From Daedaleopsis sinensis (Eukaryota > Basidiomycota > Agaricomycetes > Polyporales > Polyporaceae), in NCBI GenBank assembly GCA_033807695.1, contig CM066307.1:434001-498000 (forward strand): a stretch of 64,000 nt of DNA. Direction: 5' to 3'. Positions 37,697 through 49,750 of this stretch are shown in pieces. Position 1 is the first letter of the stretch. Each line of letters begins with the position of its first letter. The notes under the pieces were generated by a model. It ran no database searches. It had not been told where the DNA came from and was given only the letters and a program-made list of their open reading frames with translations. The translations under genes were made by a program, and so were the position numbers.

Positions 37697-39246
37697 ATGC
37701 TTTCTGACGCTGAATGGGACGAGGGCCTCGTGGCATCTCGCAGTTTGCACCGTGCAGCCGACTCGGACAGCTTCTTCACAAAAGAGACCAACAAGCACTC
37801 GCAAGCCAGGAAGCACAAGCGACGTGTCGCTCATCAATACACGCATTGCGGTTAGACAGATCATCATAATCTACGGGCTTGCTCTCTCTGCAAGTGAGTA
37901 ACATCCGATCCGAAAGGCGGGCCATGACCACCTGTTCCTCACCTGGGCGCCATAGATCCGCTCGTTACTGCAACGAGAAATGCCAGCTTGCTGACTACAA
38001 GGCCCGACACAAAGTTGAATGCGTGGAATTAGCATATCCTCCTTTCACCCCCTCGTTCTTGACGGAACCGGTTGGCGACGCAAAGTACCTAGAACACCCC
38101 ATCTTCGCTCGTAGCCACTTGAAGGATGTCGGGTGCTACATCTCTATCGGCGGGCAGGCAGATTGCAGGTTCGTCTCACATATTTCGCTGTTTCTACTCG
38201 CATTGAGACGCACCTGCGGCCTGCCCCAGTCTACAAGCACTTGCGCAACCGATGAGAGCTATGGAGGAGGCTGAGCCTGACTTTCATATCTAAAGAGCCG
38301 CGCGAGGCGACGGGCTGAGCCTCGGCGCGAAGTACAAGCAAGGCGTTCACCCGGAACCTGCTCACTTTGACGGTGTTGGTACAGAACCGGCGGAAGGACA
38401 ATATGAAGATACTCGTGTTCCCTGCTCGGACGCAGCTTGTAAGCTTTGGCAACACGAGCAGTGACGTCATGAAGGGTAGGTCCGAGATGGATAAGCTCTC
38501 GACGTTCAAAGTCAAGGAGTACGCATATACCCATCAAAAAGACCTATTCACCCTTGCGGATCTCATCGTCAGGCATACTCTCGCTGTGATGGGCGTTGCG
38601 GAGGATCCTTGGTCAAAGAATCGGCGTGTACTGCTCAAGAACTTCAATGGCGTCGATGTACGAGCTCTGTCTTATCGTCGGGGTCTACTTATCTGATGAC
38701 ACAGTTAGATTGAAGAAGGAAAGGCCCTTCCTCCGTCAGTGCACGATGCAACGCGGGGCATCGTCTCTCTCCAGACCGGAGAATACGTGATTTTCGCCGC
38801 CCAATTTCGCCTCGGAGACGGAGACGCCATCACCACGGACTGGGAGGCATTCAAACGCCTCTCTGCCGCCAGCCTAGCCTTCACGCTCTGGGAACAGGGC
38901 ACAGACCCCCGTCTCCTTGACGACATCCTCGAGCGATTCCTCGGCCGGGACGACCATCCGCCCGAGGGTCTGCGCATGCAGTTCGACCATACGACAATGG
39001 CCGGCTTCTACCGCGACTATCTTGTGCACGGCGAGGAGGCGTTCATTCCGAAGTCACTACGGCGCAGAGCGCGTGGAGATCCTGAAGAAGAGCTCCCGCA
39101 TGATGGAGCTTCTGGGGAAGGGACTCACGCGGCAGCTGGAGGAGAACATGGACATGGACACGATGATCGCGCAACTGAGGGCGTCTGGGCTGCAGGACAT
39201 GGCAGAGGGCTTGGAGGAGTGCAGGCGGAGGACGAAGGAGGGCTGA
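37697..39246 (+). pseudogene. MYND zinc-finger paralogue B, degenerate
   Basis: Same exon plan as MYND A and C, but broken in several places. The first MYND cysteine is replaced by Tyr (QYTHCG) and followed by TAG at 37853-37855. The segment 38228-38340, which should encode the exon after GGQADC, holds stops in the expected frame. A one-base insertion in the TTCATTCCG stretch at 39041-39050 shifts the C-terminal frame. Intact stretches remain: CSLCK/SARYCNEKCQLADYKARHKVEC, LTLTVLVQNRRKDN, LAVMGVAEDPW, VIFAAQFRLGDGD and the tail ending at 39246. Most introns still have GT-AG borders. Divergence from A shows an old duplicate. Confidence 0.75.
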
Positions 39247-39853
39247 TGCGATCAGTGAGTGCTACAGATCAGTGAGTGCTACAGTACTGCTTTATGTTTC
39301 TGCAAATACTTGTGTTTCCGCCCGTGTAAAACATTGACTGTATATCTCTGCAGATAGAGACCAGTGTACAATATCGCCGTGCTGTTCATTGCTCGATGAC
39401 TCGTACGGTGGATCTGTGAAGATACCATCTCTCAAAAATAAAATAAACACTGTATGATGTCTCCATTTACAGCCTCGACGGTCTTCCGCTCGGAGGACCG
39501 CTCGCCGCCCGCATGTATCGCGAAGAAGTTCCATACGGACCTTGCTCTATACAGCAAGACTGACTTAGTCACAAAACGCGCTCACGTGCCTGTGACACTC
39601 GCGTCAAACTACGAGAATGATGCAACAGTAAATTTACGAGGTACGAGAAATAGAGGAGGAGAGGTTCATTCGTGAGTACTTCAGTGGGCACAGATCCCAG
39701 ACTCGGATACCTATGGACAGTCTAGTTCCGGAGCCCAAACAGACGACCTAGTCGTGCGCGTGACCACTGACAATTGCGAACTCGCTCAAAGTCTCGTAAC
39801 AAAAGCATACAAATCATTACAATACCCGATTGTTTTCAGGCTCAAACTACCTC
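39247..39853. other. Convergent spacer between MYND B and C
   Basis: Contains a 17 bp direct repeat (ATCAGTGAGTGCTACAG, two adjacent copies at about 39250-39285) and an A-rich stretch near 39435. No gene. Confidence 0.4.
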
Positions 39854-41438
39854 CTAATCGCGCGTAGCGATCTTGTCTGCAAGCTCTTGCATGCCCATAT
39901 CGCGGAGACGCTGCACAAGTACGCCCGTATTCCCCGACTGCGCGACGCTCCCGAGCAGCATCTCGCCCATCATCTCCATCATGCTCTCCGAGCTGCGCAC
40001 CATGTCCGCGCGGGCGTCGCCAAAGTGCGCGCGCACGTACGCCTCCTCCCCGTGCTCGATGAAGTCCGCGTAGTGCGCGCGGACCGCGCTCTGAGTGAAC
40101 GGCGCGCGCAGAGACTTGCCGGTGCCCGCACTCGTGGAGCCTTCTCCGGACGCCGGCTGGGAGTGGACGAGCGGGAGCGATGCGGCGAGGGTCGATGGGG
40201 AGGTGGTGCCATCCCAGGTGGCGTACGGGATATGGATGGCCTCGATACAGGCAAGGGCTTGGAAGTCTTTCGCGATAGAGTCGCCGTCGCCGATGCGGAA
40301 CTGTAAGTTGTAAATGACGTATTCTCCTTGCTTCAGTGTGACAATTCCCTCGTCGGCATCTTTGATACTTGAGGGCAGAGATGGTTTCTTGTCCGAGATC
40401 TATTCGATAATCGTGAGGACCTCCTGCACCTCCCACTACATGCAACAGTACTTACATCTACGCCATTGAGATGCATCACCTCGAGCCGCGGGACCTTGTC
40501 CCAAGGATCGTTTGCGACCCCTGCTGCCACATAAGATACTCTGCCAAGGACGCACTGCTGGTGAACCCTTTGTATTTTGCATCAGGGGAGTCAAACATAC
40601 CGGTCATGAACGAATTTTGCTAAATTATCGTTCTGCGCTGACCCGCGCAGGATAGAAGACGTCACCGAGGGATAGCCCACCACCTGCGCGCGCGAGCCGA
40701 ACACAACGATAGGGGCCTTATCCTTGCGACGGTTCTGCACGAGGACAGCAAGGCTGAGCAAGCTCCGCGCCGCTGCCTTGTGAGTGCGAATGATACCGCG
40801 GCCGCTGTCAGGACCACTAGCGATATGCGTTTGCCGGTCGCTGTAAGATCCCCTTCGTGGACTGACAGAATCAGTGAGAGATCCAAGGCTGCGGAAGGCG
40901 AAGGCTATCAGCGTTTTCGAATGCAGGAGGTTGAGCAAGGTACGAACTCGCAGTCGATTCGTCCATCGATACTAGTCCAGCACCCAACGCCGTCCTCGTG
41001 CCAGTGCGCAAATACGGGTCGCTGAGGGAAGCGGTCGTTCGGGAGCGGTTTAGTGAGGAACGCACGAGTGGTAGGTGTGTGTGTGAAGTTGCTGCATTCG
41101 CGCTTGTGCCGTGTTTTGAAGTCCGCAAGCTGGCACGACTGATCACAGTAGCGGGCAGCTCTACGGCAGATCGTTGAGTTGATCATATGTCAGGACGGGA
41201 TGATCTGCTGTACCACTCACTTGCATCGGGAACAGCTCTTGAGAGCGTCTCCACCAAATTTACCGCAGTGAGAGCACGTCCCTTGGATCAGCCGCTCCTG
41301 CTCCTTCTCTAGGTCGAGCTTGTCTCGTATACTGTCGACACCAGTTTGTGACGAAGACATGAACATGTCCATGGGGCTCGAGGGGTGAATATTGCCGGAG
41401 TGCCCACCAGCAGTGGTTCGCCCGCGACTTGCATTCAT
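39854..41438 (-). CDS. MYND zinc-finger protein C, 449 aa
   Basis: Exons (minus strand) 41438-41221, 41160-40948, 40888-40601, 40540-40456, 40399-39854. All introns are GT-AG, and their positions match MYND A. The fourth acceptor was chosen because it restores both frame and alignment to A. MYND ligands: C55, C58, C69, C72, C78, C82, H91, C95. Shared blocks with A: DGVGCWTSIDGRIDC, LLSLAVLVQNRRKDK, GVANDPW, YVIYNLQFRIGDGD and HYADFIEHGEEAYV. It is inverted relative to A and B, so the cluster grew by more than simple tandem duplication. Function unknown beyond likely protein-protein binding. Confidence 0.85.
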
Positions 41439-41735
41439 GGTGTAGCAAGACAGGAGGATGGTGGTCCGAGTCAAGAAGCGGCAGAGAAGTGTAGATTGCG
41501 GCTTGTCGCTGATGATGTGGGGCTTACAAGGTTTGCTACAATACTCTAGGCTGCTGCCATACTATAGTAGTCAGTCAGTGACAACTCGTGCCTCATGATT
41601 CACGTGCATGTGACATTCGCGTTAGCGTGACTTAGACTCGAATCACCAACCCATCCGACCCTCGGCCGCGCTCTTCCGCCTGTATGCACCCTTTGTCCAA
41701 CAACTTTCACCTCGTCCACCCCAGTTTCTTCCGCC

Positions 41736-42002
41736 GTGAAGACACTCTCAGTTTTCTTGGACCAACAGGCGATCACGGAGTTCTATGCGGATCATATCAA
41801 TAATGGCGAGTACGCATTCATGCGCTCACACCACGGCGACGGCCATGCGGACTACTACACGCGCAAACTGCAAGAAGAATCCGCGTCGTTGACGGAGAGA
41901 CATTTGCGATTCTCAGGGAGGTCCATGGAAGAGGTAATGGCTGAGCTCTATCAAGCAGGATGGGGGGAGTATTATGAACGAGCCTTAATAGGTGGACTGT
42001 GA
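41736..42002 (+). pseudogene. MYND paralogue D, 3' fragment
   Basis: About 88 codons homologous only to the C-terminal part of MYND A (FLDQQAITEFYADHINNGEY, then MRSHHG). The MYND finger and central domain are absent. It begins abruptly after unrelated sequence, so it is a truncated duplicate. The open frame to TGA at 42000-42002 is intact, which suggests a recent event or chance survival. Confidence 0.65.
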
Positions 42003-42521
42003 GATCCAGCAGGTCGATCAGTCTCAATGGGTTTTGGGGTATCTAGCTCAAGTATGTGCAACATTCCGATCGTCCGTATTCGTATTGTTGACGTCTGACC
42101 AGTGCCATAGCAGGTGTAATATATGAAGATGGTAGAACATATCGAATGAGATGCGAGCATCGCGGCCATAGGGAGCCATAGGGTGATCTTCTCTCGGCTT
42201 CGGCAACTTGCGCCAATGAGAGTTTCCGGTTCCGCACCGTCGCTCCATTGTAAGTCGTTCAGGTGCTCATATTTTCTGAGGACTTCTCCCTATGACAGGG
42301 TCAGCAGGACATCGTGTATCTCCCCGGACCGCGAGAAGCACTGAGCAGAACGCGCAGGAACTGACGTTCAGTCACCGCATTGAGGTGCATTAACGTCATT
42401 CCCCCTCCTTGAACTCTCGAAAATCCCCCATGCCCCAAGCGGCGTCGCGAATCTTTGCTACCAAGAAGATAAAACCTCGTCTCTCACATCTCGCAACGAA
42501 GACAATCGCCCCTACTGAAGT
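42003..42521. other. Upstream region of the glycosidase-like gene
   Basis: No gene. A GATAAAAC element at about 42468 lies 50 bases before the ATG and could act as its TATA element. Confidence 0.4.
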
Positions 42522-44866
42522 ATGGGACTACTATCTCTCCTACTTATTTCCCTTTCACTGGCCCTCTTCTCTCGCAGGGCATGTGCACGCATCGATCGCC
42601 ATGCCATTGTATCGCGCTACGACCCCGTCCGGAATACGTCTAGCACCAGCACGCCCATGCAGGTCGGCAACGGCCACTTCGCGTTCGGGGCCGACGTCAC
42701 CGGCCTCCAAACCTTCCTCCCATTCGCGATCATGTCCGACTGGGGGTGGAAGAACGACTCCTTCCCGCCTGGCATGACCGAAGCCGACATGGACAACTAT
42801 CGCGGGGCTGTGTGGGACGGGGTCCAGTACGAGTTCGGCGGCCCGCCGTTGCTCGAGCAGTGGCTCGAGGCGAATCCGAACCGCGTCAATCTCGGGCGGG
42901 TCGGTCTCCTCTTCATGGACGAGAAGGGAAATACCTTGAACATGACGGAGGCCGCTCTGAACGAAACGCAGCAAAAGTTGGACTTGTGGACGGGCACGAT
43001 GACGAGCCGCTTCCAGTGGCAGGGTGAAGATGTCGAAGTCCGCACGATCGCCGCACAGAGTAGCGACACGGTCGCCGTCACGATCACGTCTTCGTTGCTC
43101 CAGCAAGGCCGCCTTGGTGTATTCCTCGATTTTCCCTGGAACGACGGCAGCGCAGGGTTCGAAGCGCCTTTCGTTGGGTTGTGGAACGCGACGATGGAGC
43201 ACTCGACGGCACTCACAACAGGACGCGGGCTAGGGCAGAACGTCGAGGCGAGGATCGCACACACGATGGTGAACAGCACGTTTCTCTCACTCCTAGGTGG
43301 GGGAGACCGGTTCAGCATCTCGCGCGTCTCTCCCGACGCACATACATACGCCGTCGTCCCAACGCATCCTCGAGCTTCTTTCTCCGTCGCGATTGCCTAC
43401 GCTCCCGACATTCTGGAGACGATCCCGACCGTAGCGGACATCGTGCGCGAGTCGCAGCAGACCTGGCAAGAGTATTGGCAGCAAAATGGATTCGTCGATC
43501 TCGTCACGGGATCGAGCGATCCGCGCGCAGACGAGCTCCAGAGGCGGATCGTGCTATCTCAGTACCTACTCCGTGTCAACGAAGCGGGCAACACTCCACC
43601 CCAAGAGGTAAGCTATACTGTCCCTCGCCCTGAGCAGAACGCCTCTCACTCACCTGTGCAAACAGTCAGGACTTGTCAACAACGGCTGGGTGCGTTGTAT
43701 CGTGTGTCGAAGGCTATTGTGTCGTCGCACTGACCCCAACACCACTGCAGTTCGGCAAGTTCCACATGGAGATGTTCTTCTGGCACAGCGCGCACTGGGC
43801 CCTCTGGAACAACTGGGACCTCCTCGGACGCGCGAGCACCGTCTACTCACGCTTCCTCGCCTCCTCGCTCCGCCGCGCCCAAGTCCAGCAGGATTACTCC
43901 ACCGGCGCGCGTTGGTCCAAGATGACCGACCCCTCAGGCCGCTCCGCACCGGGAGAGATCAACGAGCTCCTGGTCTGGCAGCAGCCGCACCCGCTCGTGT
44001 TCGCCGAGTACGCGTACCGTGCGAACGCCTCGCGCGCGACGCTCGACGCGTGGCGCGACGTCGTGCACGCGACCGCGGACTGGATGGCGGCATACGCGCG
44101 TCGCAACGCGAGCACGGGCTTCTTCGACCTCGGCCCGCCCATGTATGTTGTCAGTGAGGACACCGCGCCGAACGCGACGCGCAACCCCGCGTTCGAGCTC
44201 GCGTACTGGCGCTTCGGGCTGGAGCACGCCAGCGCGTGGATGGGCCGGCTCGGGGAGGACTTACCGGCGGCGTGGACGGACGTGCGCGAGAACCTGGCGC
44301 CGCTGCCGACGGAGGGCGGGTTGTACGCGGTGTACGAGGGCATCCCGAGCGACTTCTGGGACACGCCGACGTACACGAACGACCACCCGGCGCTCGTCGG
44401 ACTCTACGGCTGGCTGCCGCAGACGGCGGACGTGGACGTCGAGGTTGCGAAGAAGACCGCCGAGAAGGTCTGGACGAGCTGGAACATCACGAACTGCTGG
44501 GGGTAAGTCGTGCCGATCGTCTCCGTCTCCGTCCTCTCTGCGCAGCGTGCTGTGGCAACTTGCTGAGCTTCCTTCGTTCGTTCGGTTTGCAGGTGGGACT
44601 TCCCGATGCTGGCGATGTCTGCGGCGCGCCACAGGGACACGGACAAGGCCCTCGAGTGGCTGCTCCATCCACTGTTCCAGTTCGATGACGTCGGAATGCC
44701 GGTCGGCGGCGTCAGAGTCCCGACGCCGTACTTTCCCGGTTCTGGCTCGCTGCTCTATGCCATCGCGATGATGGCGGAGGGCTGGGACGGGAGCGAGGGT
44801 CAGTCCCCGGGCTTCCCATCTGAAGGTTGGGTGGTGCGCACAGAGGGAATGAGTAAAGCAATGTAG
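42522..44866 (+). CDS. Secreted six-hairpin glycosidase-like protein, 711 aa
   Basis: Exons 42522-43607, 43666-43689 (8 codons), 43751-44502, 44593-44866. The signal peptide MGLLSLLLISLSLALF...CA is followed by QVGNGHFAFGADVTGLQTF, then a beta-rich N-terminal domain with several Asn-linked glycosylation sequons (about residues 25-330). The C-terminal half has the look of an (alpha/alpha)6 barrel: FHMEMFFWHSAHWALWNNW at 374-392, EINELLVWQQPHP, YVVSEDTAPNATRNPAFEL, NCWGWDFPML. This layout is that of the six-hairpin glycosidase superfamily (as in GH65/GH95 enzymes), but the exact CAZy family and substrate cannot be assigned. Probably extracellular, acting on oligosaccharides or glycoconjugates. 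Confidence 0.82.
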
Positions 44867-45154
44867 CGTTTCGTTCGCGAAGCTCGGAGTGCTGAACGTC
44901 GAAATTGAAAGGTCATTTTTGTGTACCACTGGTTTGCCCCTACTTAGTTGAAGTCAGAGAACGCGTGACAGAATTGCACGTGAACGTGACTCACGCGTCA
45001 GTCGCGCTTGACATCCTAGATGCTCAAAACTGCTTGGCAGTACAAACTCGTGACAGGTTATATGTATGTATGCGCGTCAGCTGCTGACATGATAGCTGAC
45101 CTATATTGTACACAGAAAGGACTGCACGTAATTCCCTGCTACCGTAAACCCTCT

Positions 45155-46816
45155 TCAGGCCCATAGGTGGAGCACCTTGGGATCCATCTTGTCGTTGTAC
45201 CGGCCGCCCTTGACCGAGTGCGTCGCAAGGACATCGTCGATGGCAGCCAGCTCACCCTCAGTGAGCACAACATCGGCGGCGCCGATGTTCTCCAGGGTGC
45301 GCTTTTTGTTCCTGCATAACGCAACACCGTCCAAGTCAATCGGAAGCCATACATACTGCGAACCCAGATTGCGCGCGCGCGACTTACGAGGAACCCGGGA
45401 TGGGGATGACGTGGGCTCCGCGCGTGAGGACCCAGCTAATCGCGAGCTGTGCGGGCGTGACTCCTTTCTTCTCGGCGATACCCTTGATCGCGTTGACGAA
45501 CGCGAGGTTATGGCTAAACTCTTCCTCCTGGAAGCGGGTCAGCCGGTGACGCACGTCACCGGCTGGTATGGAGTTGTGTATCAGCAGTGGGCAGCGGACA
45601 GAAGGATGGACGACTGTCACTGACCGGTCAAGTCCTTCGGGCTTTGGATAGTACCGGTCAGGAATCCTCGTCCGAGAGGGCTGTTGGTAAGACAACGTTA
45701 GGTGATATTTCCACAGCAGATAAGATTGTCTACATACGAGTATGCCGCAACGGAGATTCCGAGCTCTTGCGCAGTCGCGATGACTGTTATCCACGTTCGA
45801 CGGTCAGCGATCACGCTCCTCGCTCATGATGAGAGCAGCGGTGCGTACCCTTCTTAGTTTCCTCCTCGTACGACCACAAACTGACCTCAATCTCGACGAT
45901 CGCGATGGGGTGCAGCTGGCACGGCCCCGGGTATCGATAAGCAGGAGTTCATTTCAGGAAACGCCACAACTCCTTACCGCATGTGCCCGCTTGAGCGTTG
46001 CAGCGCTGCACTCAGACATCCCAATGTAGCTGAAATGCCCCTCGCTCTTCAGTTCGCTGAGCGTCTTGATCAGGTCTTCGAGAGAGGCATTGTCCGGTAC
46101 GCGCGCAGACTCGAACAGATCCATCTTCTTGATACCACCGAGCTTCGCGTTGATGTTCTCGACGCTGCGTCGCAAGTTCTCGGGGCTAGAGCATGAACTA
46201 CGTGAGCGGCTATGCTAGGGGGTTACTAACGACGCGCACTGACGATCCGTCTGTAACCAGGCTGTTGGGCTTCATGCCTCCCTAGTGACCGCGATGAGGA
46301 TCGTGCTTGTGTGTTGAATTAGAGAAAGCAGAGAAAGCGTACCTTGACGGACAAGAACGTCTTCTCCGCGTACTCGGGATACTTCGCGTAGAAACGGGAC
46401 AGCAGTTCAAGATTGGCGGTGGCCGAGGTGAGGCCGTAGAATTCGCCTGACAAGACGCATGAGTGCTCAAAGGATCGGATCACTTGGGTACCGGCACGTA
46501 CCGCTGTTGAGCAACGCCTTGACACCAACCGGCATAGCGTCGACACCGGCCTTGATGGCTTCGAAGGCCTCCTCGTCCGAGAGAGGGTGGGCAGGGTCCC
46601 TCAGCCTGCCAGTGGACCGTTACACTCGTCAATGCGACAACTTAATGAAATGACATCGTTGTACGCACGTCATCATCATAAGACCATGCTGGAAGCAGTT
46701 AAGACATGTTGCCACCGTTACGTGTTTGGATGAACGAGAACGAGAAAGAGACATACGCCGATACGTCCGACAGTGATGTCAGTGCCGCCGATCTTTGCAG
46801 TGTTCACAACGGTCAT
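45155..46816 (-). CDS. Aldo-keto reductase, pyridoxal-reductase-like, 344 aa
   Basis: Eleven exons (minus strand): 46816-46757, 46688-46669, 46605-46502, 46446-46343, 46281-46244, 46185-45978, 45915-45849, 45783-45738, 45680-45625, 45562-45388, 45311-45155. All introns are GT-AG, and the length is normal for an AKR. Expected catalytic residues lie in NSGEFYG (Tyr65) and FLSVKGG (Lys96). Other family signatures are [52 protein letters not shown] and VIPIPGSS (NADPH phosphate binding region). The sequence is closest in style to the AKR8 group (Schizosaccharomyces pombe plr1). Likely a cytosolic NADPH-dependent reductase of pyridoxal or other aldehydes. A minus-strand TATAAAA lies at 46894-46888, about 75 bases upstream of the ATG. 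Confidence 0.9.
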
Positions 46817-46887
46817 CTTGAGGTATGTTTTTGTTGGGTGCGTGAAGTCTGGAAAGGTTTAGTTTCTCCAGGTTCAAACACTGGTCA

Positions 46888-46894
46888 TTTTATA
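46888..46894 (-). promoter_or_regulatory. TATA box of the aldo-keto reductase gene
   Basis: TATAAAA on the minus strand, 72-78 bases upstream of ATG 46816. A counterpart TATAAA lies near 48980 in the duplicated unit. Confidence 0.6.
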
Positions 46895-47328
46895 CTCGGC
46901 ACACCCTGGCCATGACGTATGCAATGTACATGGCCGACGACGCGGTGGCATGGCGTGCACCATGTCCCGACATCGGGATTACTAGATTTGGACAACACTT
47001 CGCGGCACATCTGGCCCATCTGGCCCATCCAAGCCCCACTCACCTCCGAATTGCCTGCCGCTCACATACGCCAGCCTCGGCCAGGACCTAGCCAGCGACC
47101 TTCCTTCGCGTGTTCCGGCGACGGGAATACATACGCACACGGGTATGATCATTGTTACAGTAACGGCAACGGGCCCTCGGCCGCTTCCTCCTAGTAATTG
47201 TCGACAAAAATATGTACGTGGGTACTGACATGCTACACTGGCATCGGCATTGGCAAGGCGGCGACTGACCTATATCATTGCACACAGAAAGGACTATACA
47301 TGGCATTCCCTACCACCGCAGACCCTCT

Positions 47329-47728
47329 TCATGCCCATGGCAGGCGGAGTATCTTGGGATCCATCTTATCGTTGGACCGGCCGCCTACGATCGAATGGGT
47401 CGCCAGAACGTTGTCGATGGCAGCCAGCTCGTCCTCTGTGAGCACAACGTCGGCCGCGGCGATGTTCTCCAAATTACGCTTCTTGTTCCTAGAAAAGGCA
47501 ACCCAAGGCCGAGTCAGTTAGAAGCCCGGGTTGCGCGCGCGATTTACGAGGAACCCGGGACGGGGATGACATGCGCCCCACGCGTGAGGACCCAGCTAAT
47601 CGCGAGCTGCGCGGGAGTGGCACCTTTCTTCTCGGAGATCCTTTCAATCACCTTGACTAACGCGACATTGTGGTTAAGCTCTTCCTCTTGGAAGCGGGCC
47701 AGCCGGTGACGCAAGTCGCCAGCTAGTG
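47329..47728 (-). pseudogene. Aldo-keto reductase copy 2, exons 10-11 (original orientation)
   Basis: Minus-strand sequence matching the last two exons of the gene at 45155-46816, including the [11 protein letters not shown] and [20 protein letters not shown] segments and a TGA at 47331-47329. The region upstream, which should hold exon 9, instead holds exon 3 in the opposite orientation. Confidence 0.75.
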
Positions 47729-47784
47729 TAGCAGGCGTTGTGTATCAACGGACAGTGAACGAATTGTGTGCCATGCCGTCAAGG

Positions 47785-48750
47785 CTGAGCGCTGAGCCTG
47801 GGACCCTGCCCATCCCTCTCCCATACGAGGAGGCTTTCGAGACTATCAAGGCTGGTGTTGACGCTATGCCTCCTGGTGTCAAGATATTGCTCAACAGCGG
47901 TACGTGCCGGTACTGTACCCAAATTATCCGATCCTCTGAGTGCTCACGCGTCTTATCAGGCGAGTTCTACAGCCTCCCCTTGGGCACGGGGAATCTGGAG
48001 CACTCTACGCCAAGTATCTCGAGTACGCGGAGAAGACGTTCTTCAAGTTGACCGTCAAGGTACGCCTTCGCTGCCAGCTCTGACAGTGATAGACGAGGTC
48101 GATGCTCATTGCTATCACTAGGGAGGCATGAAGCCTGACACCTATATCTCAGACGGGTCGTCAGCTCGCGTCATTGACGTTTAACCCGCTAGCACAATCA
48201 CTCACGCAGACCGTGCTCTAGCCCGGAGAACTTGCGGCATCAACGCCAAGCTCGGCGGTATCAAGAAGATGAACTTGTTCGAGTGCGCGCGCGTGCCCGA
48301 GAACGTCTCGCTCGAACACCTGATCAAGATGCTCAGCGAGATGAAGAGCGAGGGGCATTTCAGCTACATCGGGATGTCCGAATGCAGCACTGTCACCGTG
48401 TTTCCCGGAACTAAAACGAAATATTGCTTATCGATGCCCGGGGCCGTGCTGGGTACACCCTATCGCGTTCCTCGAGGTAGAAGTGAGTTTGTGGTCGTAC
48501 GAGGAGGAGACTAAGAAGGGTGCGCACCACCGCCCTTGTCACGAGCGAGAAGCGTCTCGCTGACCGCCGAACACGCCGGATAATAGTCATCGCGACAGCT
48601 CGGCATCTCCGTAGCGGCATACTCGTACGTGAACTCTCTCTGCTGCCGAAAGCCTCACTCACACGTTGTCTTCCATTAATCAACCCTCACGGACGGGGAT
48701 TCCTGACCGGTATCATCCAGAGCCCAAAGGACTTGAGTGGTCAGTGGCAG
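47785..48750 (+). pseudogene. Aldo-keto reductase copy 2, exons 3-9, inverted in place
   Basis: Read on the + strand, this block carries exons 3 to 9 in correct order with recognisable introns (GTACGT...TATCAG, GTACGC...CACTAG, GTCAGC...CTCTAG). Encoded pieces include [52 protein letters not shown] and HGRGFLTGIIQSPKDL. The flanking exons 1-2 and 10-11 lie on the minus strand, so a segment of about 1 kb flipped after duplication. Further decay: part of exon 6 is deleted (SPENLR runs into INAKLGG) and the exon 7 splice sites are altered. Confidence 0.8.
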
Positions 48751-48797
48751 TCGCACGTTACACTCGTCGATGTGATTACAGCGGCGACACAGTACGT

Positions 48798-48902
48798 TGT
48801 ACGCACGTCATCATGAGACCATGCTGGAAGTCAAAGGTTGAGCGATGCGTCCGACAGTGATCTCAGTACCGCCGATCTTTGCAGTGTTCACAGCGGTCAT
48901 CT
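48798..48902 (-). pseudogene. Aldo-keto reductase copy 2, exons 1-2 (original orientation)
   Basis: The minus strand carries an ATG start at 48902 and a first exon nearly identical to that of copy 1 ([15 protein letters not shown]). A shortened intron that has lost its GTATGT donor follows, then exon 2 (HGLMM). It is cut off from the rest of the gene by the inverted block. Confidence 0.7.
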
Positions 48903-49750
48903 TGAAGTTGGGCTAGGGTGAACAGTCTAGGCTAGCTAAGGTAGGTTTCCCCTGGTTCAAAGTCTGGTCACAAAGTTTATACCTTACACCCTGCAGGCCT
49001 TGACGGGTGCGATGCGCATGTCCGATGACGCGCGTGTCCGAGGCCTATGTTCGACCGGCGACAATCATCAACTTCTTCCCGTTATCTGAATCCTCGTTTA
49101 CTGCGCGTTAGGGTCTGGCTCTATGGTAGGTAGTAGAAATATGAACTGCACTCGGGAAACGTAGTGGGTTGGGTGTCACGCGACGCCATCCTCGGCCAGG
49201 CCTCGACAGGACTCAGCGACTTTCCTTGACGGCAACATAGCGATATGCATGCCGCATGCGCACGCGGGTATAAGTGTTGACGGCAACGGGCCCTCGGCCG
49301 CTTTCCAGCGGCGCCGCGCGGGATTCACATTGAGAAACGGATAACGACGACTGTAGCACGGAAGAGCGAGTACGTAGACACGGGACACGTGCATTCACAG
49401 CGAGATGCAAGTGGCACGGAGGGGGACGGCAGCAAGCGGGCGGCACCGTGGCCATAGAAGCAGAAAAGGCAGCGCACCGACGACGGGCATCCGGTCACGT
49501 CGTCCCCATGGGAGGTGCGCATCACGCGATATGTACAGCCGTACATCCAGCATGGGGGTGGGTCAAGAATTGGGGAGCGCGAGAGACGGGAGAGAGGCGA
49601 CAGTAGACTATGGACGAGCGAGAGCGGGCTCAACTTCGACAGTGAACGACAGACGATGGGCGATGGGAACTAAGTATGTGGGGGCCCAGGGTGGGCAGTG
49701 CGTCAAGCCTGCCGGGCCGGGTATCGGGTGATGCTACAAGAGAGCGGAGG
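48903..49750. other. Intergenic region
   Basis: The left part is the duplicated promoter area of the aldo-keto reductase unit; the right part is the downstream region of the LPMO gene. No gene. Confidence 0.4.

Larger units (their letters stand above)
44867..49310. repeat. Tandem duplication of about 2.1 kb containing the aldo-keto reductase gene
   Basis: Unit 1 is about 45090-47180 and unit 2 about 47265-49310. Matching borders include CACAGAAAGGACT near 45112 and 47282 (left edges) and CGGCAACGGGCCCTCGGCCG near 47164 and 49282 (right edges). Unit 2 has an internal inversion (see the three pseudogene pieces). Confidence 0.75.

Noticed and set aside
43894..44929. Several long open frames on both strands
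   Set aside because: They overlap the glycosidase-like third and fourth exons in GC-rich sequence and have Arg/Ala-rich shadow composition.
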